From: Microlunatus sp. Gsoil 973
GTDB lineage: Bacteria > Actinomycetota > Actinomycetes > Propionibacteriales > Propionibacteriaceae
Direction of reading: 5' to 3'
Length of the DNA stretch: 64,000 bases
Assembly: GCF_009707365.1 (NCBI RefSeq)
Contig: NZ_CP046122.1
Location: 1,922,001-1,986,000 of the forward strand
This document shows, piece after piece, positions 1 through 8,933 of the stretch. Position 1 is the stretch's first letter; every line of letters begins with the position of its first letter. The position numbers were made by a program, and so were the translations under genes. The notes under the pieces were generated by a model. The model had not been told where the DNA came from and did no database searches. It was given only the letters and a program-made list of their open reading frames with translations.

Positions 1-1
1 C

Positions 2-1060
2 CTGAACACCGAGGTCCCACCGGGAGCGACGCCGCTGCTGGTGCACAGCCGGGCGTACCTGGACGTACTGCACAACTCTCGTTATCTGATCAACAACAAC
101 AACTTCCCGTTCTACTTCCGCAAGCGGCCCGGCCAGGTCTACGTGCAGACCTGGCACGGAACGCCGCTGAAGAAGATCGGCAACGATGTGCCCGGGGCGA
201 ACCTGTCGCTCTCCTATCGGGAGCTGATGAGACGCGAACCGGGATATTGGGACGTGCTGCTGGCCCAGAACGATTTCGCCGCCCGGGTGCTGCCCGAGGC
301 GTTCGGTTACCACGGACCTACGTTGAACGTCGGCTATCCCCGCAACGACGTGCTGACCGGACCGGCGTCCCACCAGCGGCGCGCCACGGTGCGGGCGAGG
401 CTGGGCCTTGCCGATGATCAACCGGTCGCGCTGTATGCACCGACCTGGCGGGACAACGTCTCGGTGGCGACCGGCTACGCGATGGTGTCGCATCTGGACT
501 TCGCCCGCGCCCGCGCCGCGCTGGGCCGCAATTCCACGATCCTGCTGCGCGGTCACGCCAACACCGCACATGACCGGATGGATTCCGAGCCGGGCGTGAT
601 CAACGTGACCGAGCATCCCGATGTCAACGACTTGATCCTGGCATCGGATCTGTTGATCACCGACTATTCGTCGATCATGTTCGACTACTGCGTCACCGGA
701 AAGCCGATCCTCTTCCTGACACCGGATCTTGATCAGTACCGCACGGTGACCCGGGGCTTCTATCTCGATCTGGAGGAGGTCGCGCCCGGGCCGGTCTGTC
801 CGGACAACGACACCCTCGCCGAGGCTCTCGGTGATCTTGCAGCCACCAAGATCAACTATGCCGATCGGTATGCGCGGTTCGTCTCGACCTATGCACCGCG
901 GGATGACGGCTCGGCCGCCGCGCGCGTGGTCGATGCGCTCTTCGGTGAAGGTCTGTCATCCGACGGGCCGGCGGACGACGCAATGCTTTCTGCTCTGGAT
1001 CAGAACGAGGATCACAGCGACTTCGGCAGCCGCCCACGAGACGGCGCGGCGCGGGATTAG
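2..1060 (+). CDS. CDP-glycerol glycerophosphotransferase family protein (TagF-like), 5' end missing
   Basis: The reading frame is open from the first bases of the window, so the true start lies upstream and 353 codons are visible. The protein has the TagF/TarF-type signature NNNNFP followed by GQVYVQTWHGTPLK near its visible N-terminus, and near the C-terminus the nucleotide-binding block ITDYSSIMFDYCVTGKPI. Enzymes of this family transfer glycerol phosphate or ribitol phosphate from CDP-activated donors to build teichoic-acid-like polymers at the inner face of the membrane. It opens a run of sugar-modifying genes, which supports a role in a phosphate-linked wall polymer. An internal GTG at 41 is not believed to be the real start because the family continues upstream. 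Family assignment is firm; the polyol transferred is not known. Confidence 0.88.
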   Translation: MNTEVPPGATPLLVHSRAYLDVLHNSRYLINNNNFPFYFRKRPGQVYVQTWHGTPLKKIGNDVPGANLSLSYRELMRREPGYWDVLLAQNDFAARVLPEAFGYHGPTLNVGYPRNDVLTGPASHQRRATVRARLGLADDQPVALYAPTWRDNVSVATGYAMVSHLDFARARAALGRNSTILLRGHANTAHDRMDSEPGVINVTEHPDVNDLILASDLLITDYSSIMFDYCVTGKPILFLTPDLDQYRTVTRGFYLDLEEVAPGPVCPDNDTLAEALGDLAATKINYADRYARFVSTYAPRDDGSAAARVVDALFGEGLSSDGPADDAMLSALDQNEDHSDFGSRPRDGAARD

Positions 1061-1061
1061 G

Positions 1062-1067
1062 TACGGT
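1062..1067 (+). promoter_or_regulatory. -10 box TACGGT for a leaderless start at 1074
   Basis: TACGGT fits the actinobacterial TANNNT -10 consensus. It ends 6 nt before the GTG at 1074, so transcription would begin at or next to the start codon. No Shine-Dalgarno sequence is present. Confidence 0.45.
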
Positions 1068-1073
1068 TGCGGC

Positions 1074-2435
1074 GTGTTGGATCCCGAAACCGCAGACGCC
1101 CTGTTGCTTCCGCCGCGGACCCGGTTGCTGCACATCGGCCCGATGAAGACCGGGACGACCTCGCTACAACTGGCGGCTCACCGACGGCGCGAGGTGTTGC
1201 TCGCGAACGGGGTCCGGTATCCCGGCACCGCGCCCAACCACCGCCGGCCACTTGGGGCCTTGATGGAGTGGAGCGTGAATACCTGGAACCGGGCGCGGCC
1301 CTTGGGACCAGATCGGCTGGACGTCGACAGAACGGGCATTCCAGCGCGGGAGGAATGGGAAAGGCTCAAGGAGGAGATCGACGCTGAGATCGAGCGTCGA
1401 ATCTTCATCACTCACGAATTCGTGAGCCAGGTCGACGACGCGACCGCCCAACGGATCATCGATGCGATCGGTGACCCGACCCATGTCTGCATCACCTTAC
1501 GGGCCCCTGGGCGGATCGTTCCGTCGCTGTGGGCGCAGAGTGTTCGGGATGATGCGCAGACAGAACCGTTCGAGAGTTGGCTTGGCCGGTACTTCGGCAA
1601 GGATTCAGAGCATCCGCTGCCCGAGCGGCATCGGCGCGCCTACGATCAGGGCCAGCTGGTCAGCCGCTGGGCCAGTCTTATCGGACCGGAGAACGTCACG
1701 GTGATCGTCGTGGACCGGTCGGACCCCGATCTGTTGGCAAGCGCCGTCGAGGCGATGCTCGGCCTACCTCACGAGACCCTTAGTTGGAAGCGCAGTAACG
1801 ATTCATTGACCGCAACTGACGCCGAATTGTTCCGCCACGTGAACGTTATCCTTCGCGATCGGAAGGCAACGTGGTCAACATTTCACAACCTCGTTTGGCA
1901 GGGAGCCATCAAGCTTGGACCAGAACAACGTTCGGTCTCGCCGAACGAGCCGCGTGTGCTTCTGCCACCCTGGGCCGCCGAGATCGCCGACCGGGACGGA
2001 GCCAGGTTTGCTGAGCACATCCGCGGGACTGCGGTTCGGGTTGTCGGCGATCTCGACAATTTGGCGGTCAAGTCACCTACTGCACCGTGGCGGTCGATCG
2101 AGGAGATCCCGGTCAACATCGCAGCCGAGGCCGTCGCCGGCGCGGTCCTCGCAGGCCAGAGGGCGCGCCGCGACGCAAGGAAGGAACTTGACAAACAGGC
2201 AGCCGAACTCGAGCAACTCCAGACAGAGTTGGCCGAGTTGACCGCCGAGCGTGATCAACTCGTCGAACGGGAGAGATCCGCGGCGTCGTCGCTAGCGCTC
2301 AGTTCGGCCGCCGCGGAGCGTGCCGAACGGCCGGCGGCGATGTTCGGCGCTCACCAGCTCGCCGCCGGACTGAAGCGTCGACTGTTGCGCCGGGTGCGTA
2401 CTCACCGTTCCCATCCGCTGGACAAGGCGCGCTGA
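1074..2435 (+). CDS. Sulfotransferase-like protein with C-terminal coiled coil
   Basis: The 453-residue protein begins with LHIGPMKTGTTSLQ at about residues 18-31, which matches the 5'-phosphosulfate-binding loop (PKTGTT) of PAPS-dependent sulfotransferases. A later segment (ITLRAPGRIVPSLWAQ) fits the 3'-phosphate-binding region. Residues about 360-410 form a charged coiled coil rich in Glu, Leu and Gln, and the extreme C-terminus is strongly basic. The likely role is sulfation, or another group transfer, on a cell-surface glycan made by the neighbouring enzymes. GTG 1074 is chosen because a TANNNT box lies 6 nt upstream and the upstream codons look non-coding; ATG 1143 would cut the nucleotide loop. 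Stf0-like or heparan-type subfamily is not resolved. Confidence 0.7.
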   Translation: MLDPETADALLLPPRTRLLHIGPMKTGTTSLQLAAHRRREVLLANGVRYPGTAPNHRRPLGALMEWSVNTWNRARPLGPDRLDVDRTGIPAREEWERLKEEIDAEIERRIFITHEFVSQVDDATAQRIIDAIGDPTHVCITLRAPGRIVPSLWAQSVRDDAQTEPFESWLGRYFGKDSEHPLPERHRRAYDQGQLVSRWASLIGPENVTVIVVDRSDPDLLASAVEAMLGLPHETLSWKRSNDSLTATDAELFRHVNVILRDRKATWSTFHNLVWQGAIKLGPEQRSVSPNEPRVLLPPWAAEIADRDGARFAEHIRGTAVRVVGDLDNLAVKSPTAPWRSIEEIPVNIAAEAVAGAVLAGQRARRDARKELDKQAAELEQLQTELAELTAERDQLVERERSAASSLALSSAAAERAERPAAMFGAHQLAAGLKRRLLRRVRTHRSHPLDKAR

Positions 2436-2445
2436 TCCAGTCAGC
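2431..2445. terminator. Short inverted repeat over two convergent stop codons
   Basis: GCTGA-TCCAG-TCAGC forms a 5-bp stem with a 5-nt loop. It contains the TGA of the sulfotransferase gene and the TGA (read as TCA) of the GT61 gene. Three of the five pairs follow automatically from two facing TGA codons, so support is weak alone. Confidence 0.25.
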
Positions 2446-4276
2446 CCCTGGTGCCGACGAGCAGTCTGTCCAGCTCTGTGCCCAGGCGCGAGAAGTCGAA
2501 CGTCCAGTTCGACTTGTACGCTTCGCGGGACCAACCTTCCTCAGGCTGCTGTATCTCCGGGACGTTCCACAGGTAGTGAATGTCGGCGCCCAGCGCGAGC
2601 GCGATCAGGTGCTCGTTCCGGGCGGTGTACGCCTCCTGGTTGAGGACGATCATCTGCTCCAGATTCTCGGCGAACAGGGTGTTGAACATGGCACTCCCGC
2701 CGAATCCCGCGACAATCCGGGCATGCTCCAGCATCCCGGCCTGGTGCCGCAACGGATAGTCCTCCGGATAGACGATCTCGAAACCTTCCGCCGCGAACCG
2801 CTCCTCCACCGCAACCCGGTTGAGACAGCGGCGGTTTCCCAACGTGTCGCGACGCGACAGGAAGACGCGGTCGAATTGTGGCGCTCCGGAGCGGTCCAAT
2901 CCGTCCCGCAGTCGGCGCCACACCGTCCGGATCTGTGGATGGACGTAATGCGGCATCGCATTGTGGAACATCGGCGTCGCACCGTAGGCGGTCTGCAGAT
3001 ACACCGGATGGTCAACCCAGACGATGTCGTCGGGTTGGATTCCGTACGCCGTGAACACAGTCTGCTCGAGTTCGGGGTTCCGTTCGTTGACGTGGCGCAA
3101 CCGGAAGATGACCTTCAGGTCCGGATTCTCCTCCTTTGCCCGCGGCCAGCCCCACAACCGGGAGATGACCTCGGTCATCAGGTGCCCGAAATGTCCGGAA
3201 TTCTCCGAATCCAGCAGGTAGAAGGCGCCGTCAATGGTCTCCTGCGGGCGAACATGCTCGTCGAGACGGGCGAAACTCTCGTCGACATTGACCATCCGCG
3301 GGTTCCGGAGGTCGCCGGCCAGATGGTGTCTGAACGAGTCTGGGAGGATCTCGTTGTCTGTGAAGACGAGGCTGTTGCTGACGAAACCGATCCGCCCGCG
3401 ATACTCGCGCAGATGCATGGGCGGATACTTGACCGCCGGGTCGAGGCCGACGAGTTCTCGGGTCGCCCCGATCGAGTCGACCTGTCCCGATGATGTCAGC
3501 TCGCCGCGGGAGAGAAGTTCGAGCTGACGGACGGCGACATTGTGATTCCGACTACCGAGCATCCGATTGGTCGATCGGTCGGACAGCTTCAGGTAGTGCC
3601 GGCCGCGCTTGCCGATCCTGATGAAGTCGCGGTCGACCGTCACCGAACTCGTCGCCCACAGCAACTCGTCGTAATCCTGGGCCGATGCTGCCTGTTTGCC
3701 GTCGGCCAGCCCGGCGAGCATCGTGGCCAGGCAGCGTCCGAGGTCACGACCCTGGGTGTACCCGGTGATCTTGGCCATGGGAATCACGTAGCTGCCGCCG
3801 GGAGCGAGATGGAACAACAGTTGCCGCAGCGCGGCCTCATGTTTCGCCGAGGTCCCACGTCGGACGTACACGATGACGTCGACCGGTCCGTGCAGCTTGA
3901 GATGCCACCTGACGTTGGAATGCTGATCGAGCTTGTGGTAGCGGCGCTGCTCTCCGTCCAAACCCCACTCGACCTGGGGCTCGGGGGCGACAACATGCAG
4001 CTCGTCGTCCCAGTACGGCTCCAGATACGGGCGAAGCGCACCGGGCGGCATCCTGTCGGCAATCACGAACACCTTCCGGCGACCCTCGCTGTCCGGGTGC
4101 CGGCCGGCCCGCGGCCCGGCAATTCGCCGAGCCAGGCCCAGGGAGCGTCGGGCAGTCGTTCCGACCGATTTCCCGACCATTCCCAGACCGGATCTCCCGC
4201 CGAGCTTCTCAACTGCCAATCGGATTGCGCGTTCGGCGCCGCCCGGCGAATTGTTCATATCCACGGTTTCCGGCAT
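2441..4276 (-). CDS. GT61 family (DUF563) glycosyltransferase with N-terminal Rossmann-like region
   Basis: The 611-residue protein has a C-terminal GT61 domain (about residues 300-590). It includes a DSENSGHFGHLMTEVISRLW block, VFLSRRDTLGNRRC, and the late FGGSAMFNTLFA and NEHLIALAL segments typical of the family. GT61 enzymes transfer sugars such as xylose or GlcNAc to glycans; bacterial members act on envelope polysaccharides. About residues 60-200 read VDVIVYVRRG...LLFHLAPGGSYVIPMA, resembling the late strands of a SAM-methyltransferase Rossmann fold but without an obvious GxGxG loop. ATG 4276 is chosen because GGAGG lies upstream (about 12 nt); ATG 4258 has no ribosome site. A paralogue lies at 17089-18867. 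The acceptor is unknown. Confidence 0.8.
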   Translation of the reverse strand: MPETVDMNNSPGGAERAIRLAVEKLGGRSGLGMVGKSVGTTARRSLGLARRIAGPRAGRHPDSEGRRKVFVIADRMPPGALRPYLEPYWDDELHVVAPEPQVEWGLDGEQRRYHKLDQHSNVRWHLKLHGPVDVIVYVRRGTSAKHEAALRQLLFHLAPGGSYVIPMAKITGYTQGRDLGRCLATMLAGLADGKQAASAQDYDELLWATSSVTVDRDFIRIGKRGRHYLKLSDRSTNRMLGSRNHNVAVRQLELLSRGELTSSGQVDSIGATRELVGLDPAVKYPPMHLREYRGRIGFVSNSLVFTDNEILPDSFRHHLAGDLRNPRMVNVDESFARLDEHVRPQETIDGAFYLLDSENSGHFGHLMTEVISRLWGWPRAKEENPDLKVIFRLRHVNERNPELEQTVFTAYGIQPDDIVWVDHPVYLQTAYGATPMFHNAMPHYVHPQIRTVWRRLRDGLDRSGAPQFDRVFLSRRDTLGNRRCLNRVAVEERFAAEGFEIVYPEDYPLRHQAGMLEHARIVAGFGGSAMFNTLFAENLEQMIVLNQEAYTARNEHLIALALGADIHYLWNVPEIQQPEEGWSREAYKSNWTFDFSRLGTELDRLLVGTRG

Positions 4277-4428
4277 GCGTACGTGGTTCCTCCGAGAACT
4301 GTCTCCCAGTAACTGTCCGACCCATGAACCCGGGCGGAAACCCATCCTGACAGATGATCTCATTCCGGCAGGGGCCCGACGCGATTGTCAATCGTGCAAG
4401 TTGCCGACCGGGACAATCATCCGGCCAA

Positions 4429-6795
4429 TCAGTCGTGCAACGCCCACGGCCAGTCATAGAACGGATCCGGCGTAGACCAGCCGTCCCCGTAGCGGTCTGC
4501 CAGGAACGCCTCCGGGTCCGCCGGGACGAGCACCTCACGACCCAGGAAGGTGAACGGTTTGGGCGGCAGGACGACGTCGGTGGCGATGTCTCGCAGCCGC
4601 ATCTTCTCCATGTGCAGGCTGGACCTCTCACCGTCGACCAACAGCGGGAAGACATCGACGTGCAGGCCGGTCTCCGGCTCGCCGAGATGGAAGTTGGTGT
4701 ACGAGTTGGGCCGGGACACCCGCCACCCCTTGGACCGGAGCTGCTCGGCGAGTGGAGCCAGGACCTTCTCCACCTCGTCCCGGTTCGCTGCCGGGATCGG
4801 GATCAACATGTCCACGTCGTCATCGTGGGCCAGGAAGTTGCCCTCCCGCACCGCGCCGAGCAGCGTGCCGTAGGCGATCATGGCCGGATACCCGCACTCG
4901 TCGAGCAGCGCCGTGGCGCGCAGGATGAGGCCGACGTAATCGTCGGCGCGTTGCTGCAGGATCCCGATGTCGGTGAACCCGTGCCGGGTGAGGACGGCGC
5001 GCGGGGAGCCGAGGACCTCGCCTGCCCGGTTCACCTCCGACTCCAGCCGGCGGAGTTTGGCGCGCGAATCCAGCACCCGATGGAAGGCGGCCATCGACGT
5101 CTTGCTCGACGGCACCCGCGCGCGTTCGGCAGCCAGCAGGTGCCCCAGCAGGGTCCACTCGTCGTCGGACAGCGACTGCCCCTCCGGCAGTCGGCGTCGT
5201 GGGATCAACGAGCTGAGCAACCGCTGCTCCTCCCTGTCGGCGGTCAGCAGTCCTGACAGGGTGCGCTCCGCCAGGTCGGCCAGCAATTCCTCCCGCAGCC
5301 GGATGGCTTCGGATTGCGAGGCCAGAACCGACAGGTCGAGATCTCGACCGGTGATCCGATGCAGCAGGTCGAGCGTGGCCTCGACGGCGCGGTCGGAGTC
5401 CACCGACCTGATGGTCTCGAAGTAGCCGTCGGGACCGGCAGCCGCCACGGTCAGCGAACTTGCCCGGACACCCCAGCCGTCGAGTCGGTTGTAGATCCGG
5501 ACCTCGTCCGCGTCGACCGGCGGGTCGAAGGTCACCGCCCACCAGGGCGCCGTCTGTTTCTCGGTCCGGATCCCGCCGAACGCGAATGGGCTGCGGCGGG
5601 CACCGGGACGGCGCGCGTCCGAGCTTTGCGCTGTCGAGATGTTCGACTCATCGACTCCAACGCGCCGTCCGTTGCGGTACATCTCGAGCCCACGCAGATC
5701 CAGCTGCGCCTCGGCCTCGGTGAGGAACAGGCGGAGCCGTGAAACCGGTCGGGGCACCTTGACCGAGAAGTAGTTCGCGGCGATCCCGCCGAAATAGCCC
5801 AGCGACGGCACCAGCACGGCGGTTCCGTCCTTGTTCCGCAGACTGTCCCCCGGTTCTCGGGTCGGTATCGAACTCGGGCCCGCTCTGTGCGCGCCCTTGC
5901 GGCGCAGGAAGGGCGCAGCGTCGAGCAGGCAGCGGTGGTCGAAGGTGATCGGTTCGTCGGTGAAGGACAACTCTGCGAGTAGGTCGACAGTCACCGGCCG
6001 GTCGGCCAGATCCAGTTTCTGTGGCTGGCGGAACTTGTTCACCGACGCGAAGTAGTCATAGAACTGGAACACCCCGCCCCGGGGAGACGACGACGCCAGC
6101 CAGGCGCTGGGGATGCCGTACGCATCCGCGAGCGTCAGAGCGCGCAGCGACGAACTGACGATCCTCCGGCAGGACAGCACGTCGTCGATCACTCCCTCCA
6201 CGTCGCCGCGGGAACAGTCGATCAGTTTGACGTCCGGACCGTAGGTCGCCTCGGCCCAGGCCCGTTCGCTCCATCGCACGACCACGCCGTACTCATCGGT
6301 GACCGGGACCTCCGGCTGATAGTAGAGCGGCACCAGCAGGGTCGGGTCGCCGTACACCTCAGGCACCGGGATGCCGAAGCCCTTGGCTGCGCTCAGTTTG
6401 GCCTGGGTGAGCGGCCCGCGGACCGCAGTGAAGCGGGCGTTCGCGGGCACCTCCCGCTTGGCCTCGGTGCCGTAGGCGCCGGTCCCCCAGAAGATCGACA
6501 GGTCGGTTCCCTGGCTGATGATCGACCCGATGGCCACGTAGTGCGGCTTGTCACGATCAGCGACGACCACCTCGCGCCCGGTCATCTTCGAAACCAGCCA
6601 CGGCGACAACAGGTCACCGAAGTTCGCCGAGAAGGTGAAGTAGTTGACCGGGACTTTGCCGTCGACCTCGAGCAGGCCGGCGACCTGATAGTCGTTGACC
6701 AGCGACCTGAGCGGGTCCTGGCCGGAATCGGAGCCGCCCGACCTCGCTCTGGCGACTCTGGCGAGCTGGCTCCGGACAACACGCCCCAACGGCAT
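4429..6795 (-). CDS. Polysaccharide pyruvyltransferase-like / beta-sandwich / LicD fusion protein
   Basis: This 788-residue protein joins three parts. Residues about 45-300 match polysaccharide pyruvyltransferases (NFGDLLSPWL at 58-67, FTAVRGPLT at 122-130, EVYGDPTLLVP) and align closely with the stand-alone enzyme at 9729-10712. Residues about 325-470 look like a discoidin-type beta-sandwich (FGGIRTEKQTAPWWAVTFDPP, then VRIYNRLDGWGVRASSL). Residues about 600-788 are a LicD/fukutin nucleotidyltransferase-fold domain with GTLLGAVREGNF and the metal-binding DDDVD at 658-662; LicD enzymes transfer phosphocholine or similar phosphodiester groups to glycans. The usual His of the pyruvyltransferase SLHG motif is Arg218 here. 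The start is fixed by GGGGGA 6 nt before ATG 6795. Domain calls 1 and 3 are firm; the middle one is inferred. Confidence 0.82.
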   Translation of the reverse strand: MPLGRVVRSQLARVARARSGGSDSGQDPLRSLVNDYQVAGLLEVDGKVPVNYFTFSANFGDLLSPWLVSKMTGREVVVADRDKPHYVAIGSIISQGTDLSIFWGTGAYGTEAKREVPANARFTAVRGPLTQAKLSAAKGFGIPVPEVYGDPTLLVPLYYQPEVPVTDEYGVVVRWSERAWAEATYGPDVKLIDCSRGDVEGVIDDVLSCRRIVSSSLRALTLADAYGIPSAWLASSSPRGGVFQFYDYFASVNKFRQPQKLDLADRPVTVDLLAELSFTDEPITFDHRCLLDAAPFLRRKGAHRAGPSSIPTREPGDSLRNKDGTAVLVPSLGYFGGIAANYFSVKVPRPVSRLRLFLTEAEAQLDLRGLEMYRNGRRVGVDESNISTAQSSDARRPGARRSPFAFGGIRTEKQTAPWWAVTFDPPVDADEVRIYNRLDGWGVRASSLTVAAAGPDGYFETIRSVDSDRAVEATLDLLHRITGRDLDLSVLASQSEAIRLREELLADLAERTLSGLLTADREEQRLLSSLIPRRRLPEGQSLSDDEWTLLGHLLAAERARVPSSKTSMAAFHRVLDSRAKLRRLESEVNRAGEVLGSPRAVLTRHGFTDIGILQQRADDYVGLILRATALLDECGYPAMIAYGTLLGAVREGNFLAHDDDVDMLIPIPAANRDEVEKVLAPLAEQLRSKGWRVSRPNSYTNFHLGEPETGLHVDVFPLLVDGERSSLHMEKMRLRDIATDVVLPPKPFTFLGREVLVPADPEAFLADRYGDGWSTPDPFYDWPWALHD

Positions 6796-6990
6796 CAGCA
6801 GTCCCCCGTCATCGGCCGGTCGCGTTCGGATGGTCTGGCAGACATGCCGCTGATTCTTCCATCACCCGGGCGGCAGCGGGGGTGAAGCCGGACCGACACC
6901 GACGCGCGGATGCTGCGGCAGTGCCGAACTCCGGCAAGCCGTCGGTAGTCTGTCCGGAACCTTGCTCACCCACCGTAGTTACGGAGAGCC

Positions 6991-8889
6991 ATGGACGACA
7001 CGGATTCGGTATCGGTGCTGATCAGATCGGGCAACCTCGGCGACCGACTCCCACGGCTCGTCGGGACGCTGGACGACCAGAGTCTGCCCTACGGCCGCTA
7101 CGAGGTGATCTTCCTTGATGCGGGTTCGTCCGACGGCACGTCCGCCCGGATCCGGCAACTGGTCGACCGGCGGCCGAATGTGCATCTGATCGAGTCGGAT
7201 GCTGACGGCTGGCGCCCTGCGCTGGAGGCGGCCGCCGGCGAGTTCGTGCTCTGCTTGGGCGACGACGACCGGTTACTCCCCGGCGGCTTGGCGAACCTGC
7301 TGGCAGCGGCTGCGGACAAGGACGTCGTGTTAGCAGGTGGTGGCGACGCCGGACCGGTGGGTTTTCTCCCCGACAGCATCGAGGCGACCGGGGTCACCTC
7401 GGCGACCGAGCCGCTATCCGGCATCAGGGCCATCACTCCCTTCGCGCTCATCCGCCGCGAACTGCTACTGGGAATGGGGTCGGACCTGCCGGCCGCGGAC
7501 GACTTCCGCCGGACCAGGGTCGGACTGTTGGCGTCATCGGCAACCATCGGCACCTGCGGCACACCAGTCGGTCTCGGCTCAGGCCCGCCCTCGGGGACGT
7601 CCGCCGAACGAATTCTCGCCGATGCCTCCGGGGCAGCGGAGTTGTTGGGTGATTCCGACAGCGCGGCCTGGCTCGTGGCCGCCCATGCCGCCGCGCTGCT
7701 CGACCAGCCGTCGACGTCACTCACTCCTGAGGTGGAAGGACAGCTCACCGAGCTGGTCCAGCGACATTGGAAGGACCGGGATCCCGCGCCGCTGCCTCCG
7801 CTGTACCGAGCCCTGGTGCAGGCAGCGGTCGACGGAATCCCGGCGTCGGCAGCAGGACTGTTGAACATCGCTGAGCTTTCTCCCGCTGTCGAATCGGCAA
7901 CGGCGGAGTGGTCGGACGGCAGGCTCAGGCTGGCGGTAACAGGGACGGTTCCTGCCCCGTCGACCAGCCCGGTGCTGGTACCGGACCACCGGCCCGTTCG
8001 GCTGACGGTGCGGAACGTGAACACCGGGATCCGCTACGACCTCGCTACCGAGGTCACGATCGAGGCGATCGAGGGATCCACCGGGTTCGTCGCGCGCGCT
8101 GTGGTGGACGTCGCGGAGGCGGCAGCCGGAGAACCGTTGACCGAAGGCGTCTGGCAGGTACTGGTTCGGCTGGTCGGAACCGGATCCCGCTCCGCGGTCA
8201 CCGTCGCTGTGCCCGCCTGCACAGTGCCGGGCGGCGTCGTCGACGGCATCCCGATCGGTGTCTTCGCCGCCGACGGTCAGCTGCGTCTGGACGTCGGGGC
8301 CCGACAACACGGCCTGTTGGGCGCGCCGTTCACCCCTGACCGGGCCACGATCACCGAATCGGCCCGGGGTGCGCTGCTCAGCATCGCCGACCCGAACCTC
8401 GTGGTCCGCGGAGACGCCGCACTTCCGGCCGCCCTGTTCCTGGGCTCCTTCCGGCTGCCTGCAGTGCTGCGTTCCGCCGAATCCGGGGTACGCCTGGAGT
8501 GTTACGTCAGCGGTCTGGCCGGCGTGTCGAAACTCCAAGCGCAGGTCGGTCGGGCCCAGCGGCAGCCCCTCGGTCTGCAGCTGCGGATCACTGCCATCGG
8601 GGAGATGTCGATCGAACCTGCCGCGCCGGATCGGCCCGCAGCAAAGCGGTCGGCTGCCAAGAGACCGGCCGGCAAGCAATCACCTGTCAAGAAGCCGGGC
8701 GCCCCGAAACCGGCTGCCCGAAAGCCAACCGCCAAGAACTCGGCCCGCCACCAGAAGAACCCAGTGAAGCAGCAGCGGAACCGCCGCATCGTGGATCGGG
8801 TTCCCGGTCCGTTGCGCCCCGTGGCCCGCTCAGCGGCGCGATCACCCGTCCTGCAACGGGCGTACCGGCAGCTCAGGCGTCTGATCTGA
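6991..8889 (+). CDS. GT2-type glycosyltransferase with beta-rich C-terminal half and lysine-rich tail
   Basis: The 632-residue protein has an N-terminal GT-A fold: FLDAGSSDG at 41-49 and the metal-binding LGDDDR at 89-94 (DxD type). The GT core is short, ending near residue 200. Residues about 300-530 are strand-rich with no recognised catalytic motif, similar in general layout to the linker and C-terminal beta domains of wall-teichoic-acid GlcNAc transferases (inference). Residues about 545-600 are a Lys/Ala/Pro repeat tail like histone H1, followed by an amphipathic basic end (LQRAYRQLRRLI). The tail probably binds membrane or polyanionic polymer. GGAG lies just before ATG 6991. The gene is divergent from the LicD fusion; the 195-bp gap between them shows no strong promoter. 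Confidence 0.7.
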   Translation: MDDTDSVSVLIRSGNLGDRLPRLVGTLDDQSLPYGRYEVIFLDAGSSDGTSARIRQLVDRRPNVHLIESDADGWRPALEAAAGEFVLCLGDDDRLLPGGLANLLAAAADKDVVLAGGGDAGPVGFLPDSIEATGVTSATEPLSGIRAITPFALIRRELLLGMGSDLPAADDFRRTRVGLLASSATIGTCGTPVGLGSGPPSGTSAERILADASGAAELLGDSDSAAWLVAAHAAALLDQPSTSLTPEVEGQLTELVQRHWKDRDPAPLPPLYRALVQAAVDGIPASAAGLLNIAELSPAVESATAEWSDGRLRLAVTGTVPAPSTSPVLVPDHRPVRLTVRNVNTGIRYDLATEVTIEAIEGSTGFVARAVVDVAEAAAGEPLTEGVWQVLVRLVGTGSRSAVTVAVPACTVPGGVVDGIPIGVFAADGQLRLDVGARQHGLLGAPFTPDRATITESARGALLSIADPNLVVRGDAALPAALFLGSFRLPAVLRSAESGVRLECYVSGLAGVSKLQAQVGRAQRQPLGLQLRITAIGEMSIEPAAPDRPAAKRSAAKRPAGKQSPVKKPGAPKPAARKPTAKNSARHQKNPVKQQRNRRIVDRVPGPLRPVARSAARSPVLQRAYRQLRRLI

Positions 8890-8933
8890 CGCCGATTTCC
8901 CACCAGTGACCTACGAGGACACCGAGGACAGCG

